Assembly: GCF_016406145.1 (NCBI RefSeq)
Contig: NZ_CP066306.1
Span: forward strand, 3,100,001-3,164,000
DNA length: 64,000 nucleotides
Origin: Pseudomonas putida
GTDB taxonomy: Bacteria > Pseudomonadota > Gammaproteobacteria > Pseudomonadales > Pseudomonadaceae
Direction: 5' to 3'
Shown here: positions 46,368 through 55,384 of the stretch, piece after piece
Layout: each line of letters opens with the position of its first letter
How positions within the stretch are numbered: position 1 is the first letter of the stretch
Position numbers and translations under genes: made by a program
The notes under the pieces: model-generated
What the model saw: the letters and a program-made list of their open reading frames with translations, nothing else
What the model was told of the DNA's origin: nothing
Databases searched by the model: none

Positions 46368-46841
46368 ATGCGTCCGTTCACAGGGAGTTTCCTGCTGGTG
46401 CTGCTTTGCGTAGCCCCGGCACTGCAGGCCCAGTCGGTAGTCCCCTTAAAAGGCCAGAGCAGCCAGCAGATGCAGCTGGATATCAATGAATGCAATACCG
46501 TGGCAGCCAACGCCGCGAACAACGCCGCAACTACCTCCAGCCCGAATGTCGGTGGCCGGGTCAAAGGCGCGGCTGTGGGGGCTGCAGCCGGTGCCGCTGG
46601 CGCGCAGGTACGCAGCAACCAGCATGAAGCGTTGTCTGACCGGGCCGGCGACGACGCCAAACAAGAGTATCGGCAGAACCGTGCTGGGGAAGTGGCCGCT
46701 GCCGGAGCGGTCGTCGGCGGTTCCCGGCAACGCCAGGAGCGCCGCGAGGATCGGCGCACCGAGGATCAGGCACAGAGCTCGGCGCAGGCCAGCGCCTACA
46801 GCGGTTGCCTGCAGGGGCGCGGATATCAGATCAATCCTTGA
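46368..46841 (+). CDS. Secreted glycine-zipper hypothetical protein
   Basis: 157 residues. Signal peptide (about 1-22, FTGSFLLVLLCVAPALQAQ). The mature part has NPGCN-like DINECNTVAANAANNAATTSS, a glycine zipper (VKGAAVGAAAGAAGAQVRSN), a charged AEYRQNRAGE-type region, a second GAVVGGSRQR element and a final SAYSGCLQGRGYQINP with a Cys. Pattern fits the YMGG/glycine-zipper outer-membrane-associated proteins. Start chosen at 46368 because of GTGGAGG upstream. Confidence 0.75.
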   Translation: MRPFTGSFLLVLLCVAPALQAQSVVPLKGQSSQQMQLDINECNTVAANAANNAATTSSPNVGGRVKGAAVGAAAGAAGAQVRSNQHEALSDRAGDDAKQEYRQNRAGEVAAAGAVVGGSRQRQERREDRRTEDQAQSSAQASAYSGCLQGRGYQINP

Positions 46842-46847
46842 TCTGGG

Positions 46848-47657
46848 CTACCGGGTGGATGGCAAACAAACATTGCCTAACCAACCGTGCGTCGCTTCAC
46901 GCACATGTTTCAACCGGTTTTCACCGCGAAGCGTTACCGACGGCGTTTCCACACTCACCTGCACATCCGCCGGCAACGCTCCCATCAACGCTGCCAGTGG
47001 CAACTGCCCCTGCCCGGGCAATAACCGCCCTTCACGCGCCTCCTGGATAATCAATGCCTCAGCCGGCGCCGTGAGCGGCGCATCGCACAGTTGCACCGCT
47101 CGCAGGTAGCGCGGGTCGACTTCGGCAAGTGCCGCTACATCCCCGCCCGAACGGAACAGATGCAGCGCATCCACCAGTACCCCGCTGTTGCCCTGTCCAG
47201 CCATGTTCAACACGGCCAGCGCCTGCTGCAGGGTCGCCACCGGCCTCCAGCGCATGAACTCCAGGTCCACACGCAAGCGATACTCCTTGGCCATTTCACA
47301 CAGTGCCGCGAAGTTGTGCGCAAGCCGCACACCGTTTTCATCATCCCCGGACACCGTAAGGCTGGTGGCACCCAGTTCGGCGCCTGCCGCCAGCAACGCT
47401 GCACAATTGCCAACCTGCACCTGCGGCGTCAGCGAGACGAACTCGATGTCGGCAACGCCTACACCCTCACCTGCCATCACAGCCTTCAGCTCACGTAGCG
47501 CCTGGCCACCAACCGCAAGCGGATACGCTTGCGCACCCGGCATCACCGGGTGCAGCCGCAACCCAACAGTGCTGAAACCGGCCCGGCCGGCTTCACGCAC
47601 CAGCGCTTCAGGCGCAAGGTCCAGCGCTGTCAGGTGGGCAACCCCTAGCGGCTTCAA
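46848..47657 (-). CDS. Sugar phosphate isomerase/epimerase-like TIM-barrel protein
   Basis: 269 residues of the AP-endonuclease-2/xylose-isomerase-like family. Seen: AREAGFSTVGLRLHPV-type first strand, DIEFVSLTP, GATSLTVSGDDEN, LRVDLEFMRW, GVLVDALHLFRSGGD and VQLCDAP, with the metal-binding Glu, Asp and His pattern of these enzymes. The start is put at a TTG (47657) with GGAGGG upstream; this overlaps the SDR stop, giving TTGA coupling. Last gene of a four-gene operon. Confidence 0.82.
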   Translation of the reverse strand: MKPLGVAHLTALDLAPEALVREAGRAGFSTVGLRLHPVMPGAQAYPLAVGGQALRELKAVMAGEGVGVADIEFVSLTPQVQVGNCAALLAAGAELGATSLTVSGDDENGVRLAHNFAALCEMAKEYRLRVDLEFMRWRPVATLQQALAVLNMAGQGNSGVLVDALHLFRSGGDVAALAEVDPRYLRAVQLCDAPLTAPAEALIIQEAREGRLLPGQGQLPLAALMGALPADVQVSVETPSVTLRGENRLKHVREATHGWLGNVCLPSTR

Positions 47658-48394
47658 TAAGTCGCCCTCCCGCCACTGAGGTCGAATACGAAGCCTGTGG
47701 TAAAGCTGCACTCCGGCCCGGCGATCCAGGCCACCATGTTGGCAATCTCCTCAGCCTTGAGGAAACGCCCCATAGGAATCTTGGCCTTGCTCGCCGCGAT
47801 ATGCTCCGCAGTCATCTCGGCCATCAACGGGGTTTCGACCATCGCAGGGGCGATGCAGTTGAGCGACACGCCATCCTGCGCCAGTTCCTTGGCCGCGGCC
47901 TTGGTGAAGGCGATGACCCCGGCCTTGGCAGCCGAGTAGCCGCTTATGTACTGCACGCCATCTTTGCCCGCCATCGATGCCACATTGACGATCCGCCCAT
48001 AGCCGCGCTCGCGCATATGCGGGATGGCCGTTCGACAGCAGTAGAAGACACCGTTCAGATCGATGGCGATGACCTTGTCCCAGGCTTCTGGCGGGTATTC
48101 CCAGGACGGTACCACCGGCCCATTGATGCCAGCGTTGTTGATCAGGATGTCGACCTGCCCCACACGCGCCAGTACATCAGCGAATGCCGCCTCGACCGAG
48201 GCCAGCGAGGCGACATCCACAGCCTGGCGCAGGACTGGCTCGAAACCGTTGCCGACACTGTCCCAGCCATCCACCGCGAGGTCCCAGATCACCACCTGGG
48301 CACCGGCGGTGTGCAGCCGTTGCGCGATGGCCAGGCCGATGCCACGCATGCCGCCAGTGACGATTGCAGTTTGCCCTTGCAGGGGGTGGCTCAT
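47654..48394 (-). CDS. Short-chain dehydrogenase/reductase
   Basis: 246 residues, classical SDR. Cofactor motif TGGMRGIG (14-21), NNAG (about 88), catalytic Ser in VNVASMAG and YxxxK in YSAAK. Closest in appearance to 3-oxoacyl-ACP reductase-like sugar or hydroxyacid dehydrogenases. NAD versus NADP: the acidic IWDLAV after strand 2 suggests NAD. Coupled to MFS (ATGA) upstream and to the isomerase-like gene downstream. Confidence 0.9.
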   Translation of the reverse strand: MSHPLQGQTAIVTGGMRGIGLAIAQRLHTAGAQVVIWDLAVDGWDSVGNGFEPVLRQAVDVASLASVEAAFADVLARVGQVDILINNAGINGPVVPSWEYPPEAWDKVIAIDLNGVFYCCRTAIPHMRERGYGRIVNVASMAGKDGVQYISGYSAAKAGVIAFTKAAAKELAQDGVSLNCIAPAMVETPLMAEMTAEHIAASKAKIPMGRFLKAEEIANMVAWIAGPECSFTTGFVFDLSGGRATY

Positions 48395-49740
48395 TGTTCA
48401 GCTCCTTTTTCAACACAGGGAATATCCGGTAGGCGACGCAGGTCACGCACCATGAACAGGTAACACAGCGCGCCAAGCGCGGTAATCGAGGACACGAACA
48501 CCAGGGCCCAGACGAATGACCCCGTGGCCGTCACGATCAGGCCGATGGTCAACGGGGTAACGATGCCGGCGGCGTTGGCGAACAAGTTGAACAGCCCGCC
48601 ACTGAGGCCCAGCAAGCCTTTGGGCGCGATGTCGGAAACGATCATCCAGGCCAGGGCCGACATACCCTGGGCGAAATAGGCAATACAGAGGATGGCGATG
48701 ACCAGCACGTCCGACTCGACATAGTTGGCCAGGACAATGACCGACGCGGTCAGCAGGCCGGCGATCACCGGCAGCTTGCGCGCCACATTCAGCGAGTAGC
48801 CGCGGCGCAGCAAGGCATCGGAGAGCCAGCCGCCGACCAGCGTGCCCAACGAAGCAGCGATGAACGGCAGCACCGCCACCCAGCCGACCTTGAGCCACGG
48901 CATATGCCGCTCGGTGACCAGGTAGGTCGGGAACCAGGTGAGGAAGAACACGTTGGTCGAGTTGCAGGCGAACTGCCCCAGGCAGATACCGAGCATGTTG
49001 CGGTGCTTGAGCAGCGCCGGGATCTGTGACCACTGGAAGACAGTGGCTTTCTGGCCACCATCGACCACGCCACCGCCGGCAGCGATGTAGTCCAGCTCTG
49101 CCTGGTTGGCGGTGGTCGACTGGTGTGGCTCATGGTACTTGCGCCACCAGACCACCCCATAGAGGACGCCCATCAATCCGACCGCCATCAGCAGAAAGCG
49201 CCAGCCATAGGCGTGCAAGACCCAAAACAGTAACGGTGTCAGGAAAGCAAGGCCGGTGTACTCGGCAAAGGTGTAGATACCCGTCGCCCTGGCCCGCTCG
49301 CTTTGCGGGAACCAGGTCGCCACCACGCGGCTGTTGGTGGGGAAGCACGGCGCTTCTGTCACACCGACCAGAAAGCGCATGCCCAGCAAGGACAGAAACC
49401 CCTGGGCCAAGCCCTGCAGACCGGTGAACAGCGACCACAACGTCAGTGCCAACCAGTAGGTGAGCTTGGTGCCCAGCCGGTCGATCAATATGCCGCCGGG
49501 AATCTGCGCAGCAGCGTAGGTCCATGAGAACGCCGAGAAAATCACCCCCATCATCGCCGCATTAAGGCCAAGATCGGCGCTGATGCTTGGCGCGGCGATG
49601 CCCATGACGCTGCGGTCCAGGTAGTTGATCATGGTGCCGCCAGAGATCAGCGCCAGGATCATGAAACGGGTACGGGTACGTTGCTGCTGGCGCGCAGGCG
49701 TGTCGAACACTCCGGCACCGATAGGCTGATCAGCATTCAT
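48391..49740 (-). CDS. MFS transporter, anion:cation symporter family (sugar-acid/aromatic acid type)
   Basis: 449 residues with about twelve helices. INYLDRSVMGIAAPSISADLG at TM1, WTYAAAQIPGGILIDRLGTK at the loop 2-3 motif and RFLVGVTEAPCFPTNSRVVATWFPQSERARATGIY are the ACS signatures, the same family as garP at 17220. So the operon probably imports an organic acid such as a sugar acid. SD GAGAG upstream. Start 42 bases after the amidohydrolase stop. Confidence 0.91.
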   Translation of the reverse strand: MNADQPIGAGVFDTPARQQQRTRTRFMILALISGGTMINYLDRSVMGIAAPSISADLGLNAAMMGVIFSAFSWTYAAAQIPGGILIDRLGTKLTYWLALTLWSLFTGLQGLAQGFLSLLGMRFLVGVTEAPCFPTNSRVVATWFPQSERARATGIYTFAEYTGLAFLTPLLFWVLHAYGWRFLLMAVGLMGVLYGVVWWRKYHEPHQSTTANQAELDYIAAGGGVVDGGQKATVFQWSQIPALLKHRNMLGICLGQFACNSTNVFFLTWFPTYLVTERHMPWLKVGWVAVLPFIAASLGTLVGGWLSDALLRRGYSLNVARKLPVIAGLLTASVIVLANYVESDVLVIAILCIAYFAQGMSALAWMIVSDIAPKGLLGLSGGLFNLFANAAGIVTPLTIGLIVTATGSFVWALVFVSSITALGALCYLFMVRDLRRLPDIPCVEKGAEQ

Positions 49741-49782
49741 GACAATTGCTCTCTTGTTATTGGAATGGCAAATGCGCAGGCG

Positions 49783-50610
49783 TCAGGCAAACCCGAACAG
49801 GCGCTTGGGGGTATCCCACATGATGGTTCGCCGCTGCTGCGGGTCTGGCATCAGGCGTTCGGCCAACTTCAGCAAGGGGCCGTAATCCACCCGGGTGTGC
49901 TGGCGGATGAACGGCCAGTCCGAACCCCATACACAGGCTTGCGGGCCAAAGGCGTTGATCAACTCGTGCACGTAGGCGCTGCTCTGCTCATGCAGGGCAG
50001 CAACAGCGGCGAATTTCTGCATGCCCGAGAGCTTCACGCAGGCCCGCCCATGCCGGGCCAGCCTGAGCAATGCCTGAAAGCCGGCCTGTTGGGTACCGGC
50101 CGCCGCATCCGGGCGTCCGCAGTGGTCGATCAATACCCGCACCGCACTGCGCTCGATCAGGCCCAGCAGTTCGACGAGCTGGTCTTCGCACACCTGGATC
50201 TGGGCGAACAGGCCAAGTTCGGCAAGCTTGCCGAACAACGGCCCGACGTCTTGCAGGCTCGCCACCCCGTACATTGCCGGGTTGAAGGCCACGCCAACCA
50301 CGCCCTGCTCACGCAGTGCGGCCAGTTGCTCAAGGCTGACGTGACGATCGACTACCGCGATGCCCTTGAAGCGCCCCTGACCGCTGGCCAAGGCATGCAG
50401 CAGGCAGCTGTTGTCAGTGTGGTAGCCACTGTTGGGCCCAACCAACAAGGCATGGCGAACGCCATAGGCATCCATCACCTGGTTGAACTGCTCCAGCGGC
50501 GCGACCTCCTGACCGGAGGGTGCGTAGGGCGCATCGGGGTGATAGGCGAAGCGTGCAGGGTCAAACAAATGGTTATGGCAATCGATCTTCGGTTCGTCAA
50601 AGATGTTCAA
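49783..50610 (-). CDS. Amidohydrolase-2 family hydrolase (lactonase-like)
   Basis: 275 residues. Metal-dependent TIM-barrel hydrolase: HxH in DCHNHLFDP near the start, later KLSGMQKF, VWGSDWPF with the conserved aspartate, and the MWDTPKRLFGF ending typical of PF04909. Relatives open lactones or decarboxylate. The ATG frame to 51318 is not coding: only a TTG at 50610 has an SD (AAGGA, six bases before) and gives LNIFDEPKIDCHNH. First gene of the operon and divergent from a LysR regulator. Confidence 0.83.
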   Translation of the reverse strand: MNIFDEPKIDCHNHLFDPARFAYHPDAPYAPSGQEVAPLEQFNQVMDAYGVRHALLVGPNSGYHTDNSCLLHALASGQGRFKGIAVVDRHVSLEQLAALREQGVVGVAFNPAMYGVASLQDVGPLFGKLAELGLFAQIQVCEDQLVELLGLIERSAVRVLIDHCGRPDAAAGTQQAGFQALLRLARHGRACVKLSGMQKFAAVAALHEQSSAYVHELINAFGPQACVWGSDWPFIRQHTRVDYGPLLKLAERLMPDPQQRRTIMWDTPKRLFGFA

Positions 50611-50741
50611 AGGCGGTTCCTTCAAGCGCCACTGCGCTTGCCTGCAGATCTTGTTATTGTTCGCCACCAAGGGCGATTTGCCTGGGGTCACGATACTGCG
50701 GGCGTAGCGATCGCGCTCATACCCAGATGGCGCAGACCATA

Positions 50742-50752
50742 ACCTAAGGTAA
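50742..50752. promoter_or_regulatory. ACCTAAGGTAA motif before the LysR gene
   Basis: Second copy of the 11-base palindrome, six bases before the LysR ATG and about 130 bases before the amidohydrolase start, in ATAACCTAAGGTAAT context. Possible autoregulatory LysR box. Confidence 0.45.
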
Positions 50753-50757
50753 TACTC

Positions 50758-51711
50758 ATGCTTCCCGGCAAAGAAGGTAGCGATGCCAGTACACTGGTAT
50801 TCAAACTGCGGCACATGGAGGTGTTCCGGGCGGTCATGCTGACTGGCTCGATCAGCGCCGCCGCAAAGATGCTCTACGTCTCGCAGCCGGCGGTGAGCAA
50901 GCTCATCGGCTACATCGAGGGGCGTCTGGCCTACCGCCTGTTCGAGCGCATCAACAACCGCCTGGTACCCACTGCCGAGGCGCAGATCCTGTTCCGTGAG
51001 GTCGAGCGGGTGTACCAGGCAGCGCTGCAGGTCAATGAGTGCGCTCTGGCGCTGGCCACCGGCGCGCACCGCAAACTTCGGATCTCCTGCAGCGCCTCGT
51101 TGTCGACGGTGGTGATCCCGATCGCCCTGGCTCAGCTCAAGCGTGAGGCGCCTGCGCTGCAGATCGAATGGCAGACCTCGCTGATGGGCGAGATGCCCAA
51201 CCAGATCCTGTCGAAGAAGGTCGACCTGTCGATCGCTGCCTTGCCGGTGGTACACGACCACCTGCATTCGCAGGCCTTCATGCGTGGCCGCATGGTCGCT
51301 GTAATGCCCGCAGATCACCCCCTGGCACAGCAGCCCTCACTGACTTTGCAGCAGCTGGAAGGCCACGCGCTGTTACTGTTCCGTCCGGACATGCCGTTCG
51401 GCAAGCTGCTGGCCGAGGAGATAGCGCGCCGCGGCCTGCACCTGGACTCGCTGTTGTCGTTCACCAATGCCAACGAAGCCGTGGCACTGGTCAAGCAAGG
51501 CATGGGCATCACTTTGATCGATGAGTTCGTGGCACAGGACAGCGGCCTGGCCGTGGTGCGCCTGGCTGACGAAATTCACTTCGATATCAGCTTCGTCCAT
51601 TCGCGTTTTGAACCGCCGTCGCAGGCGGCGCTGCACCTGATGCGCGTGCTGCATGGCCAGGCGCTCAAGCTGGGGCGGCAGATACCCGGGTTCGAGTTGC
51701 CCAGCATGTGA
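50758..51711 (+). CDS. LysR-family regulator, likely of the adjacent catabolic operon
   Basis: 317 residues. HTH at about 18-80 with RHMEVFRAVMLTGSISAAAKMLYVSQPAVSKLIGYIEGRLAYRLFERINNRLVPTAEA, followed by an effector domain (KLRISCSASLSTVVIPIALAQLKREAPALQIEWQ). Divergent from the amidohydrolase-MFS-SDR-isomerase operon. An internal methionine at 50815 (MEVFRAV) is an alternative start. Confidence 0.9.
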   Translation: MLPGKEGSDASTLVFKLRHMEVFRAVMLTGSISAAAKMLYVSQPAVSKLIGYIEGRLAYRLFERINNRLVPTAEAQILFREVERVYQAALQVNECALALATGAHRKLRISCSASLSTVVIPIALAQLKREAPALQIEWQTSLMGEMPNQILSKKVDLSIAALPVVHDHLHSQAFMRGRMVAVMPADHPLAQQPSLTLQQLEGHALLLFRPDMPFGKLLAEEIARRGLHLDSLLSFTNANEAVALVKQGMGITLIDEFVAQDSGLAVVRLADEIHFDISFVHSRFEPPSQAALHLMRVLHGQALKLGRQIPGFELPSM

Positions 51712-51735
51712 AGCCGGCGGGTCTGGATAGGCCTT

Positions 51736-51759
51736 GCCTGCCAGATTGGATCGGCAGGC
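51736..51759 (+). terminator. Hairpin after the LysR gene
   Basis: GCCTGCC pairs with GGCAGGC around a 10-base loop. No T-run; weak evidence for termination. Confidence 0.4.
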
Positions 51760-51838
51760 TGGAAAACGCTAACCTTGCACCGCCGCGCAGCGCTTGACGG
51801 TGCGCAGGCCTACTCATGCACTCAGGAGATTCCCCGAC

Positions 51839-52540
51839 ATGAACGTCTCATTCCAGCCCCGCTGGCTGCTCGCCCTCGCCCTGCCCCTTGTGCTCGCCGC
51901 CTGTGGCGACAGCGAACCCAAGCAACGTGCCGCCTTCAGCGAATTCCTGCAGACCCGTATCGTCGACAAGCCAGGCGTTCATGTACCCAAGCTGAGCGCA
52001 GACGAAACCAAGGCTTTTGGCCCCTACAGCGATCACTATGCAGTCATCACCCAGTTCAACGGCGCGATGGATGCCGCAGTGCAGCCTCTGGGTAACCTGC
52101 TACAAAAAGGCGCGGTTCGCTCGCTCAATGATGTCACTGCCCGCCGTGACGACATAAAGGCAGTGCAGACCGGCCTGAACGACATGGGCACCCAATTGCA
52201 GGAGCAAAAGGCCAAGGCGGACACCGCCCATGCCCAGCTCAAGCAGCCGGAAGACCTCAAAGTGGTTTACGACAAGGCCTTTGAGCGCACCGTCAGCGTC
52301 CCGGCCGACACCTTCCTGGACGTGCTGCCGCAAATCAACGGCACCCTGGACAGCAGCCTGAAGGTGGCCGACTACGTGGATGCGCACAAGGAAAAGATAG
52401 AAATCAACGGGGCCATCGTGAAGGTGTCCGACCCGACCGTTCAGGCTGAGTTGAATGCCTTGCTGGCGGACCTGAACAACCAGGCCAAGACCGTGCAGCA
52501 GGCGCAGGCAAGGCTGAAGACGGTGATGCTCGGGCGTTAG
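51839..52540 (+). CDS. DUF3053 lipoprotein
   Basis: 233 residues, function unknown. Lipoprotein signal WLLALALPLVLAACGDSEPK with lipobox LAAC. The remainder is helical: AFSEFLQTRIVDKPGVHVPKLSADETKAFGPYSDHYAVITQFN is the typical DUF3053 opening. SD AGGAG ten bases before the ATG at 51839. Confidence 0.87.
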   Translation: MNVSFQPRWLLALALPLVLAACGDSEPKQRAAFSEFLQTRIVDKPGVHVPKLSADETKAFGPYSDHYAVITQFNGAMDAAVQPLGNLLQKGAVRSLNDVTARRDDIKAVQTGLNDMGTQLQEQKAKADTAHAQLKQPEDLKVVYDKAFERTVSVPADTFLDVLPQINGTLDSSLKVADYVDAHKEKIEINGAIVKVSDPTVQAELNALLADLNNQAKTVQQAQARLKTVMLGR

Positions 52541-52605
52541 TCGGCTCTGATTCAGGCGGCGGGTGAGGGTTTGCTCACACCCGCTAGCGACCGGCCTGCA
52601 CCGCG

Positions 52606-53085
52606 TCAGACGCAACCTTCGGCCAGCACCTGAGCCCGGGTGATGACATTGCCGAAGTGATGCTTCCACAACTCGATGCCCAGTTTCCCTGAGCGATCCA
52701 GGGAAGACCCCACCGTCAGGTCAGTGATCAGCGTCGGCATCAGCCCAGCGTCGAACAGGGCAAAGCCGGCGGCAAGCACGCACGTCTCGGTCTGCAACCC
52801 GCAGACCAATACCCGATCCACGCCCAGCCCCCTGATGTACTCGATGGTCTCGGCGGTTTGCCTGTAACCGTGCTTGACAAAGACCTTGTCGGCCTCGACC
52901 AGGCTCTCGTCTTCTGCTGCAGGGTGCCAGCCAAGCTGCCGCTCGAACGGGGTGACCTGTTCATCGTGCAACTGGACCGAGGCAACGGTCGGGATCGTCG
53001 CAGACAACGCACGCACACCATCGACCAGCCACTCGGGCGGGCTGAAGGTGGACTGTATATCGACGATGAGTAAAACCTGCCGCAT
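52606..53085 (-). CDS. Isochorismatase-family hydrolase
   Basis: 159 residues, shorter than many (180-220). Catalytic triad visible: Asp8 (LLIVDIQSTF), Lys in FVKHGYR and Cys in GLQTETCVLAAGF. Homologues hydrolyse nicotinamide, carbamates or isochorismate. The start is at 53085 (MRQVLLIVD) with GGAGACAG upstream; the longer frame is not conserved-looking. Confidence 0.85.
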   Translation of the reverse strand: MRQVLLIVDIQSTFSPPEWLVDGVRALSATIPTVASVQLHDEQVTPFERQLGWHPAAEDESLVEADKVFVKHGYRQTAETIEYIRGLGVDRVLVCGLQTETCVLAAGFALFDAGLMPTLITDLTVGSSLDRSGKLGIELWKHHFGNVITRAQVLAEGCV

Positions 53086-53318
53086 GACTGTCTCCGGGAC
53101 GCTGGCAAAGGCACGGAGTATATCGTTCCTGGCGGCCGATGACGCCCTTGGGTCAGCACCCAGCGTTGCACCCGAATGACTCAAGTTGCGGTTTTCCAGA
53201 ACTTTTTCCTGTTTACGGGTCTATGTGAACAGGCAGATGAAGATTGCTGGCTCCCTCAGGGTTTGCCCGCGACGCCATGGCCCAACGTCCCAATGTCTAT
53301 CAGAGGTTGTCTTCGCTC

Positions 53319-53717
53319 ATGAAAATCCATGTCCCACGGATAGTGCTCCTGGGCCTGTTCGCGTTCGCGGCAATGGGCTCGGCATCTGCAACACCGGCGA
53401 AGGCATCAATGCCGCTACCCGCAACCAAGGCCACCGCTTCTCAGGCCCACATCGAGGGCGCCAACAGCCCTTGGCCAAGCCTGGCGAGCGTAGCGGCCGC
53501 ACAATCCGCTACGCTGCTGGCCCATGATGACCGTTACCGGCGCGACGGCCACTGGCACGACCGTAGAGACGACTGGCGTCGTGACCAATGGCGCCGCGAC
53601 CAATGGCGCCGCGAGCAGGCGCGCCGTGAAGCCGAACGCCGCCGCGACTGGCAGCGCCGTCATGAGCGGGCCATGCACCACCGTTACGAAGCCGATCACC
53701 ACTACTATCGCCGCTGA
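53319..53717 (+). CDS. Secreted Arg/His-rich low-complexity protein
   Basis: 132 residues. Signal peptide (about 1-24, IVLLGLFAFAAMGSASA). After a Ser/Ala-rich stretch the C-terminal 60 residues are very rich in Arg, His, Asp, Trp and Tyr, with tandem RRDQW units (DDWRRDQWRRDQWRREQ) and a terminal HHRYEADHHYYRR. The His clusters could bind metal. It ends 20 bases before, and converges on, the MNIO-operon gene hvfC-like. Function unknown. Confidence 0.68.
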   Translation: MKIHVPRIVLLGLFAFAAMGSASATPAKASMPLPATKATASQAHIEGANSPWPSLASVAAAQSATLLAHDDRYRRDGHWHDRRDDWRRDQWRRDQWRREQARREAERRRDWQRRHERAMHHRYEADHHYYRR

Positions 53718-53737
53718 TTTTCGTTGGAATCAAAGCC

Positions 53738-54484
53738 TCAGGGCCTTTCGCACCGCGTGGTCCCCAGTACTACGCCTTGAGATTTGAGGTTTCTCAACAG
53801 TTCATGCCCCAAGGCTTCAATGGCGCCGGGTTCGATGCCGGCACACGCTGCCAACCCTGCCAGGTGTTCACGCCCGCTCAATTGCCGATCCTGCAATGAC
53901 ACCAGCAGCGCATGGGCCAGCGGCGCAAGGCGCGAGAAACGCACCTGGTGGTCTGCGCCGCGGCAGGCCAACAGAAGGGTCGGCGTTGTCGGCACCTGCG
54001 GTGGAATACGCCCAGGGCCGATATGGCTGACCGGCCACGCATAGGCCAGTGGTACAGCAAGGCACGACAATAGCGGCACGCCTTGAAGCAGGTCACCGTC
54101 AGGGTCATGCACCAGCTCTGTGCCGTCACTGAGCATCAGCAACGTCTCGATCCATTCGTAATGGGCCAGTTCGGCCACCCATCCCGGCTGGTCGGTACGC
54201 TTGTGCAAGTACTCGACCAGTTCACCAGCCACTTCGGTGAACAGCGGCGTCTGGCAGCGATGGTTGGCGTAGAAGCTTTCAATCAGCGCCAGCCACCGCT
54301 CAGGCCCCAGGCTGGCATGTAGCACCGGAAAGCTGCCGGCCAGCAACGACTGCATATTGCCGAAGAACAGCTGCCGATACACCGCCAGGCGCCGCGCCTC
54401 GATGCCCGGCAGCGGTGGGCTGGCCTGCGGGTCGCGGATGAAGCTGGCCATCCGCATCTGCTGCTCGCGCAAGGTTTCAGCCAT
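53738..54484 (-). CDS. HvfC/BufC-type partner of the MNIO enzyme (DUF2063)
   Basis: 248 residues. The N-terminal DUF2063 domain starts [89 protein letters not shown]. In relatives it binds the precursor leader and docks it to the MNIO catalytic protein. It overlaps the MNIO stop by eight bases (ATGGCTGA). Start at 54484 because the frame to 54640 has no DUF2063 character. Confidence 0.9.
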   Translation of the reverse strand: MAETLREQQMRMASFIRDPQASPPLPGIEARRLAVYRQLFFGNMQSLLAGSFPVLHASLGPERWLALIESFYANHRCQTPLFTEVAGELVEYLHKRTDQPGWVAELAHYEWIETLLMLSDGTELVHDPDGDLLQGVPLLSCLAVPLAYAWPVSHIGPGRIPPQVPTTPTLLLACRGADHQVRFSRLAPLAHALLVSLQDRQLSGREHLAGLAACAGIEPGAIEALGHELLRNLKSQGVVLGTTRCERP

Positions 54485-55322
54485 GGCGCACCTGCGGCGC
54501 GCGCGCAGTAGTTTGCAGATCGCGAATGTACTCCACCTCAACCAGCAACTCCGCCAGTGGCGGGAGGTTGAAATCGCGCTCCAGCAGGGTCGGTACCGCC
54601 CCCAGGTGCTGATAGGCGCGTGCCAGCAGGCACCACACATCCTCCTTCACACTCGCACCGTGTGTGTCGATTTTCAGGTCCGGTGCTTCATCGTAATGCC
54701 CGGCCACGTGCAGGCATACCACCCGCTCGGCCGGCACGCGGGCCAGGAAATCGGCAGCCTCATAGCGGTGGTTGCAGGCATTGACGATCACGTTGTTGAT
54801 GTCCAGCAACAGGTCGCAGCCGGCTTCTTCGAGCACCGCGCAGAGGAACTCGATTTCACTCATGGCCTGGTAGGGGGCGGCATAGTAGGAAATGTTTTCC
54901 ACCGCGATGCGCCGGCCGAGCGCATCTTGCACCTGTTGGATGCGCTCAGCGGTATGGCGCACGGCTTCGTCGGTGAAAGGCATAGGAATCAGGTCGTAGA
55001 GATGACCGTCATCAGTGCAGTAGCTCAGGTGCTCGCTGAACAGGGGCACGCGATAACGGTCGAGAAAATCGCGGATCTGCCGTAGAAAAGCGCGATCCAG
55101 AGGCTCAGGGCCACCCAACGACAGCGATAGGCCGTGGCAGGCCAGTGGGAAGCGTTCGGCCAGGCGCTCCAGGCCATTGCCAAAGCTACCACCTACACCA
55201 ATCCAGTTGTCAGGGGCACATTCTAGAAAGTCCACGGCGCCCGGGGCCATGGCCAGCAACTCAGGCAGTAGCGCACGCCGCAGACCAAGGCCCGCGCCTT
55301 GAAGGGAAAGGGAAGTGCTCAT
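54477..55322 (-). CDS. MNIO (DUF692) oxidative enzyme, HvfB/BufB type
   Basis: Multinuclear non-haem iron enzyme that modifies cysteines in a RiPP precursor, to oxazolone-thioamide or thiooxazole in studied cases. 281 residues. Metal-ligand pattern present: His63 ([11 protein letters not shown]), Glu97/His98 (LFSEHLSY), Glu142 (VENISYY), Asp174/Asn177 (LLLDINNVI), His205, His209 (CLHVAGH), Asp219/His221 (KIDTHGA) and Glu227. SD GGAGACGCC before the start at 55322. Encoded directly after the precursor gene. Confidence 0.94.
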   Translation of the reverse strand: MSTSLSLQGAGLGLRRALLPELLAMAPGAVDFLECAPDNWIGVGGSFGNGLERLAERFPLACHGLSLSLGGPEPLDRAFLRQIRDFLDRYRVPLFSEHLSYCTDDGHLYDLIPMPFTDEAVRHTAERIQQVQDALGRRIAVENISYYAAPYQAMSEIEFLCAVLEEAGCDLLLDINNVIVNACNHRYEAADFLARVPAERVVCLHVAGHYDEAPDLKIDTHGASVKEDVWCLLARAYQHLGAVPTLLERDFNLPPLAELLVEVEYIRDLQTTARAPQVRHG

Positions 55323-55384
55323 GGCGTCTCCTTGAAGCAGGCACCCTCCCCGGCCAGTTGGCGCAGGGAGCATGCCGCGGGTGG

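Noticed and set aside
49783..51318. 511-residue extension of the amidohydrolase into the LysR gene
   Set aside because: Upstream part overlaps the divergent LysR gene and has no hydrolase character; a TTG with SD at 50610 gives the normal family length.
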